Shown here: piece by piece, positions 1-9,706 of the stretch
How positions within the stretch are numbered: the stretch's first letter is position 1
Layout of the letters: every line of letters starts with the position of its first letter
Source: Hydrogenophaga sp.
Lineage (GTDB): Bacteria > Pseudomonadota > Gammaproteobacteria > Burkholderiales > Burkholderiaceae_C
Assembly (NCBI RefSeq): GCF_030651625.1
Contig: NZ_JAUSCF010000026.1
Location: 49,790-113,789, forward strand
Direction of reading: 5' to 3'
DNA length: 64,000 bases
The notes under the pieces: generated by a model
What the model was told of the DNA's origin: nothing
The model's input: the letters and a program-made list of their open reading frames with translations, nothing else
Databases searched by the model: none
Translations under genes and position numbers: made by a program

Positions 1-345
1 TTGCAGACCACGGGGATGACGCTCCGATGGGCGCAGGGCCGAGCCAACCTGGAAGGCGCGCTGGCCATCGACGCGCTGGACATCGCTTCCCGGTTGTCCA
101 CGCTGCGCCCACTGGGAAGCTACCGCCTGGAACTTCAGGCGCTCGCGGATGGTCACTCGGCATCGCTGGACCTGCAGACGCTGCGGGGCGATCTGCAGCT
201 CCAGGGATCGGGGCAATGGGTCGGTGGGCGTCTCCGGTTCGAGGGTGAGGCCAGTGCCGCACCCGGACGCGAAGGGACCTTGACCAACCTGCTCAATATC
301 ATCGGCCGCCGTGACGGCCCCCGTTCACTGGTCAATATCGGTTAA
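1..345 (+). CDS. gspN: Type II secretion protein N, C-terminal part
   Basis: The window opens inside this gene; only the last 114 residues are present. The frame ends with LLNIIGRRDGPRSLVNIG, the closing motif I associate with GspN, the inner-membrane-anchored accessory subunit of type II secretion. The visible part is beta-rich and has no membrane segment, as expected for the periplasmic portion. It is followed after 78 nt by gspD, then gspE and gspF. The rest of the pseudopilin and assembly genes presumably lies to the left, outside the window. The TTG at base 1 is simply the first in-frame codon, not a proposed start. Confidence 0.8.
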   Translation: MQTTGMTLRWAQGRANLEGALAIDALDIASRLSTLRPLGSYRLELQALADGHSASLDLQTLRGDLQLQGSGQWVGGRLRFEGEASAAPGREGTLTNLLNIIGRRDGPRSLVNIG

Positions 346-423
346 GGATGCCCTGCACAGTCCCGCCATGCATCCAGTCAAAAAACTGACATCGTGCGGC
401 ACACTTCGCGATAGGATTCCAAT

Positions 424-2640
424 ATGAAAACTTTTTACTTCCGTGCTGACCCCGTCCAGCGCGACCTTCGAGGTCCGCGAAAGCACGGTTCGGCACGAGC
501 GATGCTGGCCCTGAGCGCCTGCATTCTGGCTGGGCTCGGTTTCGCTATCGGGCCATCGGCCATGGCCCAGTCCCGCGCCAGCGAACCGGTTGTGCTCAAT
601 TTCGTGGGCGCTGAAATTGAAGCGGTCGCGCGCACCATGGCCACCATCACAGGCCGCAACGTGGTGGTCGACCCGAGGGTCCGGGGAACCATCAACCTCG
701 CTACCGAACGGCCGGTATCACCCGAAGCGGCACTCAACCAGTTTGGCGCCGTGTTGCGTCTGCAAGGCTTCTCGCTGGTGGACACCGGCGGACTTTACAA
801 GATCGTTCCCGAAGCCGATGCCAAATTGCAGGGCAACGTCGTGAGCGCGGGCTCGGTGGCCAGGCTGACCGCATCCAACCAGGTGGTGACCCAGATCTTC
901 CGGCTCAATCACGAATCAGCCAACAACCTGGTGCCGGTGCTGCGACCCCTGATCGCACCCAACAACACGATCAACGTCAACCCGGGCAACAACTCGCTCG
1001 TGATCACCGACTACGCCGACAACCTGCAACGCATCGGCCGCATCATTGCGGCCCTTGACGTTTCCGGGGCCACCGATGTGGAAATCATCCCGCTGCAACA
1101 CGCCGTTGCCGAGGATCTGGTGGGCCTGATCACCAAGCTGATCGATTCCGGCGGCACAGTGGCGGCGGCCGGTGCGGCGCCAGTCGACGTGTCCGTCAGG
1201 ACCAGCCTGGTGGCGGAGCCACGAAGCAACAGCCTGATCCTTCGCGCAGCCAACCCGGCCAGACAGGCGCTGGTCCGTTCCTTGGTGGCAAGACTGGACC
1301 GCCCGACCTCCGATGCTGCGAGCGGCAACATCCATGTGGTCTACCTCAAGAACGCGGACGCGGTATCGCTGGCCACCACGCTGCGGGCCGCGATGGCGGC
1401 AGAGGGGAGCGGCGCCGGTGGAGGTGGTTCTTCCGGTATCGTGGCCACATCTGCCGCTGCCAGACCTGCTGGCGCCACCGACATGGCCACAGCGCCGGTT
1501 TCAGCCAGCGCGAGCCCGTCCACCGGCGGACAGATTCAGGCAGACCCGGCCACCAACTCACTCATCATCACCGCACCCGAACCCGTGTTCCGGCAACTGC
1601 GCGCGGTGATCGACAAACTCGATTCCAGGCGCGCACAGGTCTATGTGGAAAGCCTGATTGCCGAGGTCAACGCCGACAAGGCGGCCGAGTTCGGCATTCA
1701 ATGGCAAGGCCCGCTGGGCGCCTTTGGCGAACGCATGGTGGGCGTGCTGGGCACCAACTTCGGTTCCGGTGGCAACAACATCTTCACCAACACGCTCCCT
1801 GTGGCCACAGGGAGTTTTGCCAATGTGACACCGCCCGGTCCGGGCCTGAATCTGGGTGTGGCGGAGCGCCGCAATGGGGTTTACGTGCTGGGTTTTCTGG
1901 CTCGCATGCTGCAACAGACGGGTGAAGGCAACATCCTGTCCACGCCCAACCTGCTCACCCTTGACAACGAAGAAGCCAAGATCGTCATTGGCCAAAATGT
2001 GCCTTTCGTGACGGGCCAGTTCACGAACACCGGCAGCAACGAAGGGTCGGTCAACCCGTTCCAGACCATCGAACGCCAGGATGTGGGCCTGACCTTGCGC
2101 GTCAAGCCCCAGATCAGCGAAAACGGCACCATCAAGATGACCATCTATCAAGAGGTCAGCAGCGTGCAACCTTCATCGGTCAATTCGGCCACCGGCCTGA
2201 TCACCAACAAGCGCACCATCGAATCCACCGTGTTGGTGGACGATGGGGCCATCGTTGTGCTGGGTGGCCTGTTGCAGGACGAGTACGCTGGCAACCAGGA
2301 CAAGGTGCCGGGTCTGGGTGACATTCCCCTGTTCGGCAACCTGTTCAAGAGCGAAACCCGCTCGCGGAAGAAGACCAACCTGATGGTTTTCCTGCGCCCT
2401 GTGGTGATGCGCGACAGCCGGGAGACCAGCACACTGGCACTGGATCGCTACGAACTCATGCGTGCGGTGCAGAAAGATGCACAACCCCGACCCAGCAGCG
2501 TCCTTCAGCTCAACGATTCGCCCGTGCTGGCGCCACAACTGGCCCCAGGCGCACTGTTGCCCCCGCTCGGCACGACTGCGCCAGACCCGACACCAGCGCC
2601 TGCCGGCGCCGCGCCCGCTGAAGCAGGTCCCCAAAGGTAG
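424..2640 (+). CDS. gspD: Type II secretion outer-membrane secretin GspD
   Basis: This is the secretin that forms the outer-membrane channel of type II secretion. A long basic N-terminus leads to a hydrophobic signal segment and probable cleavage near residue 49 (AMAQ). N0 follows (about 55-135), then N1 to N3 (about 155-400). N3 is interrupted by a Gly/Ala/Ser-rich insert at about 325-370. The secretin barrel occupies about 470-665, with VPGLGDIPLFGNLF near 628-641 and a closing NLMVFLRPVV. The tail is Pro/Ala-rich. At 738 residues it is normal for GspD. The stop lies 3 nt before gspE, so the two are probably translationally coupled. No pilotin-binding S domain is obvious. Confidence 0.95.
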   Translation: MKTFYFRADPVQRDLRGPRKHGSARAMLALSACILAGLGFAIGPSAMAQSRASEPVVLNFVGAEIEAVARTMATITGRNVVVDPRVRGTINLATERPVSPEAALNQFGAVLRLQGFSLVDTGGLYKIVPEADAKLQGNVVSAGSVARLTASNQVVTQIFRLNHESANNLVPVLRPLIAPNNTINVNPGNNSLVITDYADNLQRIGRIIAALDVSGATDVEIIPLQHAVAEDLVGLITKLIDSGGTVAAAGAAPVDVSVRTSLVAEPRSNSLILRAANPARQALVRSLVARLDRPTSDAASGNIHVVYLKNADAVSLATTLRAAMAAEGSGAGGGGSSGIVATSAAARPAGATDMATAPVSASASPSTGGQIQADPATNSLIITAPEPVFRQLRAVIDKLDSRRAQVYVESLIAEVNADKAAEFGIQWQGPLGAFGERMVGVLGTNFGSGGNNIFTNTLPVATGSFANVTPPGPGLNLGVAERRNGVYVLGFLARMLQQTGEGNILSTPNLLTLDNEEAKIVIGQNVPFVTGQFTNTGSNEGSVNPFQTIERQDVGLTLRVKPQISENGTIKMTIYQEVSSVQPSSVNSATGLITNKRTIESTVLVDDGAIVVLGGLLQDEYAGNQDKVPGLGDIPLFGNLFKSETRSRKKTNLMVFLRPVVMRDSRETSTLALDRYELMRAVQKDAQPRPSSVLQLNDSPVLAPQLAPGALLPPLGTTAPDPTPAPAGAAPAEAGPQR

Positions 2641-2643
2641 GTC

Positions 2644-4095
2644 GTGGTCGTGACGAAATACCCGCTCCCCTACGCGTTTGCGAGGGAACACCATTGGCTG
2701 CTTGAAGACGACGGCGAAGTGGTCACGCTGCTGGGAAGCAACACACCCGCCGCCGATACCCAAACGCAGACGCGCCGCCTGTCGGCCTTGTCCGAGATTC
2801 TGCGGCGCCACACCGTGAGCGACATTCAGTGGGAAAGCAGCGAATCGCTGTCCCAGCGCATCAGCGCCGCTTACGCACAAGGGGAATCCAGTGCCGCAGC
2901 GGTGGTCAGCGAGGTGCAGGGCGATGCCGATCTCAGCCGCATGATGCAGGATCTGCCCGCGATCGAGGATTTGCTGGAAACCGCAGACGACGCCCCCATC
3001 ATCCGGATGCTCAACGCCTTGCTCACGCAGGCTGCTCGCGATGGCGCGAGCGACATCCATATCGAACCCTATGAACGCCATTCCAGCGTGCGCTTCCGGG
3101 TGGATGGCACCCTGCGCGAAGTGGTGCAGCCGAACCGGGCACTGCACGCCGCGCTGATCTCGCGCCTGAAGATCATGGCCGAGCTCGACATCTCGGAGAA
3201 GCGCTTGCCACAGGACGGCCGCATTTCGCTGCGCATCGGCACGCGTGCGGTGGACGTGCGGGTGTCCACGCTACCCAGCGCCCACGGCGAACGCGCGGTG
3301 CTGCGCCTGCTGGACAAGAGCGAAAGCAAGCTCAATCTGGAGGCGGTGGGCATGCAGGGCGATGTGCTGGGCCAGTTCGAGGGACTGATCAGGCAACCGC
3401 ACGGCATCATCCTGGTCACCGGGCCCACCGGCTCGGGCAAGACCACCACGCTTTATGCTTCCCTGCAGCGACTGGACGCCAGCACACAGAACATCATGAC
3501 GGTGGAAGACCCCATCGAATACGAACTGCCGGGCATTGGTCAGACACAGGTCAACGCGCGGATCGAACTCACCTTTGCGAAAGCGTTGCGCGCCATCCTG
3601 AGGCAGGATCCCGACGTGATCATGATCGGTGAAATCCGGGATTTCGAGACTGCGCAGATTGCCATCCAGGCATCGCTCACGGGCCATCTGGTGTTGGCCA
3701 CGCTGCACACCAACGACGCGCCGAGCGCAGTGACCCGCCTGACAGACATGGGCGTGGAACCGTTTCTGTTGTCTTCCAGCCTGCTGGGTGTGCTGGCCCA
3801 GCGCCTGGTGCGGCGCCTGTGCGTGCACTGTCGTCGACAGGACGAGCACCGACGCTGGCACCCCGTGGGATGCGATCGTTGCAGCCAGACCGGCTACAAG
3901 GGTCGAACCGGTATTTATGAACTCATGGTGGCCGACGACAAGATCCGCTCGCTGATCCACAACCGCGCTGCCGAAAGCCAGGTCTATGTCGCGGCGGAAG
4001 CGGCAGGCCTGCGCTCCATGAGAGAAGATGGTCAGCGCCTCATTGATGCAGGTATCACGTCTGTGGCCGAGGTGATGAGTGTCACCCGGGACTAG
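2644..4095 (+). CDS. gspE: Type II secretion ATPase GspE
   Basis: Cytoplasmic hexameric ATPase that powers pseudopilus assembly. An N-terminal GspE/PilB domain (about 1-110) precedes the ATPase core. Walker A is GPTGSGKTT at about 260-268, Walker B is DPDVIMIGEIRD at about 322-333, and the His box lies in TGHLVLATLHTND. Two Cys pairs (C393/C396 and C410/C413) form the zinc-binding motif of the GspE/PilB family; the linker between them is short, only 13 residues. The start is taken as GTG at 2644, 3 nt after the gspD stop; GTG at 2650 is a near-equal alternative. A 280-nt gap holding two structured repeats separates it from gspF. Confidence 0.95.
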   Translation: MVVTKYPLPYAFAREHHWLLEDDGEVVTLLGSNTPAADTQTQTRRLSALSEILRRHTVSDIQWESSESLSQRISAAYAQGESSAAAVVSEVQGDADLSRMMQDLPAIEDLLETADDAPIIRMLNALLTQAARDGASDIHIEPYERHSSVRFRVDGTLREVVQPNRALHAALISRLKIMAELDISEKRLPQDGRISLRIGTRAVDVRVSTLPSAHGERAVLRLLDKSESKLNLEAVGMQGDVLGQFEGLIRQPHGIILVTGPTGSGKTTTLYASLQRLDASTQNIMTVEDPIEYELPGIGQTQVNARIELTFAKALRAILRQDPDVIMIGEIRDFETAQIAIQASLTGHLVLATLHTNDAPSAVTRLTDMGVEPFLLSSSLLGVLAQRLVRRLCVHCRRQDEHRRWHPVGCDRCSQTGYKGRTGIYELMVADDKIRSLIHNRAAESQVYVAAEAAGLRSMREDGQRLIDAGITSVAEVMSVTRD

Positions 4096-4102
4096 ATTGG
4101 GG

Positions 4103-4209
4103 CACCCCCGCCGCGCTTCGCGCGACCCCCTCGAGGGGGCGATACCAGTCGTCCGGCAAAGCCGGCCCGACGGTATCTCTGGACTGGGCCATTTCGCGCC
4201 GGAGGGACT
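4103..4209 (+). repeat. Three-hairpin intergenic element, copy 1 (gspE-gspF gap)
   Basis: Type copy of the family. It contains, in order: a short GC hairpin around CGCGCTTCGCGCG; a hairpin of C5 against G5 with loop TCGA; and a long hairpin with outer arms GATACC/GGTATC, middle arms GTCG/CGAC and inner arms CCGGC/GCCGG closed by AAA. It ends with TCTGGA and a TTCGCGCCGGAGG trailer. It starts 8 nt after the gspE stop, on the coding strand, and is followed directly by copy 2. Confidence 0.85.
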
Positions 4210-4210
4210 G

Positions 4211-4321
4211 GCACCCCCCCGCCGCGCTTCGCGCGACCCCCTCGAGGGGGCGATACCAGAGGCCCGGCAAAGCCGGTTCCTCGGTATCTCTGGACTGAGG
4301 CACTTCGCACCGGAAGGACTT
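4211..4321 (+). repeat. Three-hairpin intergenic element, copy 2 (gspE-gspF gap)
   Basis: Tandem neighbour of copy 1 with the same plan. The outer arms are again GATACC/GGTATC, but the middle arms are GAGG/CCTC instead of GTCG/CGAC, a compensated change. A trailer CTTCGCACCGGAAG follows TCTGGA. A decayed third GC box lies at about 4325-4352. gspF starts 58 nt downstream. Confidence 0.85.
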
Positions 4322-4378
4322 GCACACCCCAGCCGCGCTCCATCTCTGCGCGGGGCGCTTTGAAATCTCTCACTGAAC

Positions 4379-5611
4379 ATGCCTGCATACACGTTTGAAG
4401 CGCTGGACGCCAAGGGCGCTACCCAGAAGGGTTTGATCGATGCGGATACCGCACGCTCGGCGCGCGGCATGCTGCGGGCGCGTTCGCTGGTGCCAATCCT
4501 GGTTGAGCCGGCCATGGGGTCGTCGGGCACGGGTGGGAGTTCCAGCGGGCTGAATGTCACGCTCTGGGCCGGTCGCATCTTCAATGCCACAGCACTGGCC
4601 GTGTGGACCCGTCAGCTGGCCGGACTCGTGGCGGCCGGGTTGCCGCTGGAGCGTGCGCTGGCGGCGCTCACCGAAGAGGCTGAAGTCAGTCGTCAGCGCA
4701 ATCTCATGGCATCGCTGCGATCCGAGGTCAATGGCGGCTCGCCGTTTGCCCGGGCCCTGGCTCAGTACCCGCGCGAATTTTCCAGTTCATACACCGCAGT
4801 GATCGCAGCCGGTGAACAGAGTGGCCAACTCGGCACCGTGCTGGAGCGTCTGGCCGACGATCTGGAGTCGAGCGAAGCGCTCAAGAACAAGCTTTTGGCC
4901 GCTTCTCTCTACCCCGCGATCGTCACCCTGGTGGCGATCGTGATCGTGGTGTTTCTGGTGACCTACGTGGTGCCCCAGGTGGCCGGCGTGTTCGCCGGCA
5001 GCAAGCGTGCCCTGCCCTTCCTCACGGTGGCCATGATGTCCATCAGTGATTTCGTTCGTGACTACGGCTGGTGGATGCTGGGCGCCGGGGTGCTCGCTGT
5101 GATGGGTGTGGTGATGGCGCGCCGCAATCCGGTCATGCGCCTGAGCATGGATGCGGCATGGTTGCGGCTGCCCCTGATCGGTCGTCTGGCGCGTGGATAC
5201 AACGCGGCCAGGTTCGCCGCCACCCTGGCCATGCTGGCTTCTGCAGGCGTCCCGATTCTGCGCTCGCTGCAGACCGCTGCAGAAACACTGTCGAACCAGG
5301 CCATGCGGGCCGACGCGCTCGATGCCCTGGTGCTGGTGCGCGAGGGGGCGCCACTGGCTTCGGCACTGGCCAGCAAGAAGCGCTTTCCCGCGCTGGTGAG
5401 CATGTTTGCCAGACTGGGCGAGCAAACCGGTCAGTTGCCGGCCATGCTTTCCCGTGCTGCGGAGCAGCTCAGTGCGGAAGTGCAGCGCCGTGCCATGCAC
5501 ATGGCCACCATCCTGGAGCCTTTGCTGATCGTGACCATGGGCCTGGTGGTGATGATGATCGTGCTGGCGGTTTTGATGCCGATCATCCAGCTGAATCAGC
5601 TGGTCACTTAG
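4379..5611 (+). CDS. gspF: Type II secretion inner-membrane platform protein GspF
   Basis: Polytopic inner-membrane platform protein that works with the GspE ATPase to assemble the pseudopilus. It starts with the typical MPAYTFEALDAKG. Two homologous T2SSF domains are visible: the first at about 70-195 (FTRQLAGLVAAG-like start, here WTRQLAGLVAAG) and the second at about 275-400 (ARFAATLAMLASAGVPI). Membrane segments lie near 175-198, 222-242 and 378-405. At 410 residues it has the normal family length. It is the last gsp gene here and is followed by a structured repeat and a change of gene content. Confidence 0.95.
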   Translation: MPAYTFEALDAKGATQKGLIDADTARSARGMLRARSLVPILVEPAMGSSGTGGSSSGLNVTLWAGRIFNATALAVWTRQLAGLVAAGLPLERALAALTEEAEVSRQRNLMASLRSEVNGGSPFARALAQYPREFSSSYTAVIAAGEQSGQLGTVLERLADDLESSEALKNKLLAASLYPAIVTLVAIVIVVFLVTYVVPQVAGVFAGSKRALPFLTVAMMSISDFVRDYGWWMLGAGVLAVMGVVMARRNPVMRLSMDAAWLRLPLIGRLARGYNAARFAATLAMLASAGVPILRSLQTAAETLSNQAMRADALDALVLVREGAPLASALASKKRFPALVSMFARLGEQTGQLPAMLSRAAEQLSAEVQRRAMHMATILEPLLIVTMGLVVMMIVLAVLMPIIQLNQLVT

Positions 5612-5633
5612 CCCACCCCCGCGCAAGTACTTG

Positions 5634-5750
5634 ACCCACCCCCGCGCCGTGCCTTCGGCACGTCACCCCCTTCAAGGGGGCGACACCTGAGGCCCGGCAA
5701 AGCCGGTTCCTCGGTGTCTCTGGAATGAGACACTCCGCTCCGAAGGCACT
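5634..5750 (+). repeat. Three-hairpin intergenic element, copy 3 (after gspF)
   Basis: The first hairpin is CGTGCC-TTC-GGCACG, a fully paired variant of the usual CGCG box. The outer arms of the long hairpin are GACACC/GGTGTC, a compensated A-T to G-C change relative to copies 1 and 2. The middle arms are GAGG/CCTC. A decayed extra box (CCACCCCCGCGC) precedes it at about 5613. Confidence 0.85.
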
Positions 5751-5891
5751 GTTTGTTTCTCCACGCTGCGCGCGAGGCGTCTTGCGTCCAGAATGCGTCT
5801 GCGTTGGCCTGAATTGCTGATATGTTCAACAGCCATCGGAACAAGCTCTTCGGCCGCTCTCTCACTCTGATGTTCACCTGGATACCCTGAC

Positions 5892-6788
5892 ATGGCAGCT
5901 TCGCTGGACGGTCAACTTGTGGTTGCGATTTCTTCTCGGGCGCTGTTCGACTTCGAGGAAGAGAACCGGATCTTTGAACAGGGCGACGACAAGGCCTACA
6001 TGAACCTGCAACTGCAGCGGCTGGACCAGCCGGCAGCGCCGGGTGTGGCCTTTTCGCTGGTGCACAAACTGCTGGCCTTCAATGATGCGCATGCTCAACG
6101 GGTGGAGGTGGTCATCCTTTCGCGCAACGACCCGGTATCCGGCATGCGGGTGTTCCGTTCGGCACAGCATTACGGCCTGCCCATTCAGCGCGGCAGCTTC
6201 ACGCGCGGCCAGCCACCCTGGCGCTACCTGCGCCCGTTGCGGGCCAACCTGTTCCTCTCGACCCACCTGGCCGACGTGCGCGCCGCGCTCGACGCCGGTG
6301 TGCCCGCCGCACAGGTCTATCCGCACTCGGTGCACGCCAGCGACGCACATCCGCACGAGGTGCGCATCGCATTTGACGGCGATGCGGTGCTGTTCTCGGA
6401 CGAAGCCGAACGGGTGTTTCAATCACAGGGACTCACCGCCTTTCAGACGCACGAGGCGAGCAACGCCGCCACGCCGCTGGCCGGTGGCCCCTTCAAGCCG
6501 CTGCTCGAAGCGCTGCACAGGCTGCAGAGCGAAGGCACACCCATGATGCGCATCCGCACAGCGCTGGTGACAGCCCGCAGTGCGCCGGCGCACGAGCGCG
6601 CCATCCGCACCCTGATGAACTGGAACATCGAGGTGGATGAAGCCATGTTCCTGGGTGGCCTGCCCAAGGGCGAATTCTTGCGCGAATTCGAGCCCGACTT
6701 CTTCTTTGATGATCAGACCGGCCATATCGAATCGGCGTCGCGCCATGTGCCCTCGGGCCATGTGGCCAGCGGCATATCGAACTTGTGA
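5892..6788 (+). CDS. Cytosolic 5'-nucleotidase (NT5C1-type)
   Basis: This 298-residue protein matches the 5'-nucleotidase family related to vertebrate cytosolic NT5C1, which removes phosphate from nucleoside monophosphates such as AMP. Seen in the sequence are LVVAISSRALFDFEEENRIFE near the N-terminus (bearing the aspartate expected of a HAD-type active site), VILSRNDPVSGMRVFRSAQHYGL in the middle, and a C-terminal EPDFFFDDQTGHI that supplies the late acidic residues. It has no signal peptide and no membrane segment. It sits alone between structured repeats, so it is probably a monocistronic unit unconnected to secretion or motility. The exact substrate cannot be read from the sequence. Confidence 0.85.
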   Translation: MAASLDGQLVVAISSRALFDFEEENRIFEQGDDKAYMNLQLQRLDQPAAPGVAFSLVHKLLAFNDAHAQRVEVVILSRNDPVSGMRVFRSAQHYGLPIQRGSFTRGQPPWRYLRPLRANLFLSTHLADVRAALDAGVPAAQVYPHSVHASDAHPHEVRIAFDGDAVLFSDEAERVFQSQGLTAFQTHEASNAATPLAGGPFKPLLEALHRLQSEGTPMMRIRTALVTARSAPAHERAIRTLMNWNIEVDEAMFLGGLPKGEFLREFEPDFFFDDQTGHIESASRHVPSGHVASGISNL

Positions 6789-6789
6789 C

Positions 6790-6883
6790 TCCCCCCGCGC
6801 CGCGCCTTCGGTGCGTCACCCCCCAGGGGGCAATGCCTTTGGACCGGCGAAACCGGATCTTCGGCATTCCTGGATGGGACACT
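6790..6883 (+). repeat. Three-hairpin intergenic element, copy 4 (after 5'-nucleotidase)
   Basis: Starts 2 nt after the nucleotidase stop. The C-run hairpin is short (CCCCCC-A-GGGGG). The outer arms are AATGCC/GGCATT, a different sequence that still pairs. The inner loop is CGAA between CCGG arms. Confidence 0.8.
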
Positions 6884-6905
6884 GCGTTGATGAAACTGTT
6901 TGACG

Positions 6906-7003
6906 TCCCCACGCCGCGCCTTCGGCGCGTCACCCCCCAGGGGGCAATGCCCTTGGACCGGCGAAACCGGATTCTCGGTATTTCTGGAATGGCTTCACCT
7001 CGT
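6906..7003 (+). repeat. Three-hairpin intergenic element, copy 5 (before ABC transporter gene)
   Basis: Second tandem copy. The first hairpin is a perfect GCGCC-TTC-GGCGC. The outer arms are AATGCC/GGTATT, paired with one G-U wobble. The region 7004-7176 between it and the transporter start shows no clear gene; GACCCCAT occurs twice there (about 7121 and 7149). Confidence 0.8.
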
Positions 7004-7176
7004 TGACGCACAGTGTGACTCACATTCCGGATTGCGATTTCGAGTGGCCTCTCGATTTCTGGACCAGCTCCGCAGCCCAGGCAGATATCCATCGCCCCTG
7101 GCATTGATCCTGCGTTCGGCGTGACCCCATCCATTTACGATCGGCGCCGACCCCATCACCTCCAACGGAGTCTTCG

Positions 7177-8952
7177 ATGACCCAACCCCTGTCCAAATTC
7201 CAGAGTTTTCTCGTCTTTGCCGGGAAGGTGCGGCGCCTGGCCGCACCCTACTTCAACTCGGACGAAAAATGGAAAGCACGCGGGCTGCTCGCCGCCATCA
7301 TTGTGCTGAACCTCGGCGCGGTCTACATGCTGGTGCTGATCAACGAGTGGAACCGGTTGTTCTACGACGCGCTGCAGAACAAAGACCAGGCCGTGTTCTG
7401 GCGTGAACTCGGGCGCTTCACTTACCTGGCTTTCGGTTTCATCATCATTGCGGTCTACCGCTTCTACCTCACCCAGGTGCTGGAAATGCGCTGGCGCGCT
7501 TGGATGACCGGGCACTACATGGACCGCTGGCTGGCCGACAAGGCCTTCTACCACCTGGAGCTGGCCCGTTTCGCCAAGGGCGAAGACGCACCGCCAGACA
7601 ACCCGGACCAGCGCATTGCCGAAGACATGAACCTGTTCACCAGCTACTCGGTGAGTCTGTCGATGGGCTTGCTCAACGCCGTGGTCACACTGGTGAGTTT
7701 TGTCGGCATCCTGTGGTCGCTCTCGGGCAGTTTCGCGTTCAGCTTCAACGGCAGCGAATACAGCATTCCGGGCTTCATGGTCTGGATGGCGGTGATCTAT
7801 TGCCTGGTGGGCAGCGTGATCACGCACTACATCGGCCGCCCACAGATTGCGCTGAATTTCAGGCAGCAGCGCTTTGAGGCCGACTTCCGCCACCATCTGG
7901 TGCGGGTGCGCGAATACAGCGAATCGATCGCGCTGGACAAGGGCGAACCGGTGGAACGCAGGCAACTGGGTGGGCGTTTCGGCGAAGTGCTGGGCAACTA
8001 CTTCAAACTCATCAACGCGCAGAAGCGGTTGCTGTGGTTCACGGTGGGCTTCAATCAGGCCGCAGTGGTTTTCCCGTTCGTCGTGGCGGCTCCCCGCTTC
8101 TTCAGTGGCGCCATTCAACTGGGGGAGCTGATGCAGATCTCATCGGCCTTCGGCCGGGTACAGGACTCCCTTTCCTGGTTCGTGGACAACTACAGCAGCC
8201 TGGCCGCCTGGCGGGCCACCACCGACCGCATCACCAGTTTTGAAGAAAGCTTCCAGGCCCTTCAGGCGCCAGAGGCCGCGACCGCGGCATCGACCCACAA
8301 CGAAGATGCACTGGCGCTGGACGACATGCAGTTGGCACTGCCCGGCGGGCTACCGCTGCTGTCGGTTCACGGCCTGAGCCTGCACCCGGGCGACACGGTG
8401 CTGGTGAAAGGTCCGTCGGGCAGCGGCAAGTCCACCTTGTTCCGGGGTCTGGCGGGCATCTGGCCCTGGGCGCAGCGGCGTCTGCGGCTGCCTGCAGACT
8501 TTGCGAAGCGGGCCATGTTCCTGCCGCAGCGGCCCTACTTCCCGCAAGGCTCGCTGCGCGACGCATTGGCCTACCCCGAATCGGCCGACCGCTACAGCGA
8601 CAACGAGTTGCAGCAGGCCCTGCGCGAATCGCTGCTGCCCGATCTGGCGAGCAAGCTGGACGAACCCGCCACCTGGGGGCAGAAGCTCTCAGGGGGTGAA
8701 CAGCAACGGCTGGCGATTGCCCGCGCGATTCTCAAGAAACCGCGCTGGCTGTTCGTGGACGAGGCCACCAGTGCACTGGATGAGGCAGCGGAAGCGGTCT
8801 TGTACGAACGCTTGAAAATGCTCGTGAAAGAAAATGATGGCGCGCTGATCTCGATCGCGCACCGGCCCGGCGTGGCCGCGTTTCACGACACCCTTTGGCG
8901 TCTGCAGCCTGGAGGGACTGAAAGCGCTCGTCACCGCCTGGTGGCGGTGTGA
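7177..8952 (+). CDS. ABC transporter, fused permease and ATPase (SbmA/YddA-like)
   Basis: A half-transporter with an N-terminal ABC_membrane_2-type domain (about 30-340, with about six hydrophobic segments) and a C-terminal ATPase domain (about 375-590). The Walker A motif GPSGSGKST lies near 411, the signature LSGGEQQRLAIARAI near 505 and Walker B with WLFVDEATSALDE near 525. Members of this group (YddA, the SbmA/BacA relatives and peroxisomal ABCD-like proteins) work as homodimers in the inner membrane; substrates include peptides or modified fatty acids, and none can be assigned here. It converges on queC with a 22-nt gap. Confidence 0.85.
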   Translation: MTQPLSKFQSFLVFAGKVRRLAAPYFNSDEKWKARGLLAAIIVLNLGAVYMLVLINEWNRLFYDALQNKDQAVFWRELGRFTYLAFGFIIIAVYRFYLTQVLEMRWRAWMTGHYMDRWLADKAFYHLELARFAKGEDAPPDNPDQRIAEDMNLFTSYSVSLSMGLLNAVVTLVSFVGILWSLSGSFAFSFNGSEYSIPGFMVWMAVIYCLVGSVITHYIGRPQIALNFRQQRFEADFRHHLVRVREYSESIALDKGEPVERRQLGGRFGEVLGNYFKLINAQKRLLWFTVGFNQAAVVFPFVVAAPRFFSGAIQLGELMQISSAFGRVQDSLSWFVDNYSSLAAWRATTDRITSFEESFQALQAPEAATAASTHNEDALALDDMQLALPGGLPLLSVHGLSLHPGDTVLVKGPSGSGKSTLFRGLAGIWPWAQRRLRLPADFAKRAMFLPQRPYFPQGSLRDALAYPESADRYSDNELQQALRESLLPDLASKLDEPATWGQKLSGGEQQRLAIARAILKKPRWLFVDEATSALDEAAEAVLYERLKMLVKENDGALISIAHRPGVAAFHDTLWRLQPGGTESARHRLVAV

Positions 8953-8974
8953 ACTCGGTGCCCCCGGCGGTGGG

Positions 8975-9706
8975 TCAAGCCTCGCAATAGCCAGCCCAGC
9001 CGCGAGCGCGCAGTTCGCACGCCGGGCAACTGCCGCACCCGTAGCCCCACGCGTGCCGGTGTTCCCGGTCACCGAGGTAGCAGGTGTGGGTGTGCTCGAT
9101 CACCAGATCCACCAGCGCCTGCCCTCCACCCGCACCGATGGATTCGCCCAGCGTTTCGGCCATTCGCCAGGTGGCGGCCTTGTCGATCCACATCAGCGGC
9201 GTGTCGATGAGAAAGCGGTGGTCCATGCCCAGGGACAGGGCCACCTGCAATGCCTTCATGGTGTCGTCCCGGCAGTCGGGATAGCCTGAGAAGTCGGTTT
9301 CGCAAACGCCAGTGACGATCACCTGAATGCCCCTGCGATAGGCGAGCGCAGCGGCCAGTGTGAGAAACAACAGGTTGCGTCCAGGCACGAAGGTATTGGG
9401 CAGGCCGCTGGCTTCCATGCGAAAGGCCATGTCGCGCGTGAGCGAAGTCTCACTCACGTTGCCCAGCACGGCCAGGTCCAGCATGTGGTCCTCGCCCAGC
9501 CGCGTCGACCAGGCGGGGAAGCGCTGACGCAGTTCGCGCAACACCACCTGCCGGGCCTGCAACTCGACAATGTGCCGTTGACCATAGTCGAACCCGATGG
9601 TTTCTACGCGCTCGAAACGCGAGAGTGCGTGAGCCAGGCAGGTGGTGGAGTCCTGCCCGCCGGAGAACAGGACCAGGGCGCTGGTGTGATGGGGCGAGGA
9701 AGTCAT
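8975..9706 (-). CDS. queC: 7-cyano-7-deazaguanine synthase QueC
   Basis: QueC converts 7-carboxy-7-deazaguanine to preQ0 with ATP and ammonia, a step in queuosine synthesis for tRNA. The PP-loop signature SGGQDSTTC is at about residues 15-23. The C-terminal zinc site is the Cys cluster in [19 protein letters not shown] together with the next Cys in [10 protein letters not shown]. The start was chosen at the ATG at 9706 because the family begins just before the PP-loop; a longer upstream in-frame extension reads through repeat DNA. At 243 residues it is typical. No preQ1 riboswitch is visible upstream, and no other queuosine gene is nearby. Confidence 0.93.
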   Translation of the reverse strand: MTSSPHHTSALVLFSGGQDSTTCLAHALSRFERVETIGFDYGQRHIVELQARQVVLRELRQRFPAWSTRLGEDHMLDLAVLGNVSETSLTRDMAFRMEASGLPNTFVPGRNLLFLTLAAALAYRRGIQVIVTGVCETDFSGYPDCRDDTMKALQVALSLGMDHRFLIDTPLMWIDKAATWRMAETLGESIGAGGGQALVDLVIEHTHTCYLGDREHRHAWGYGCGSCPACELRARGWAGYCEA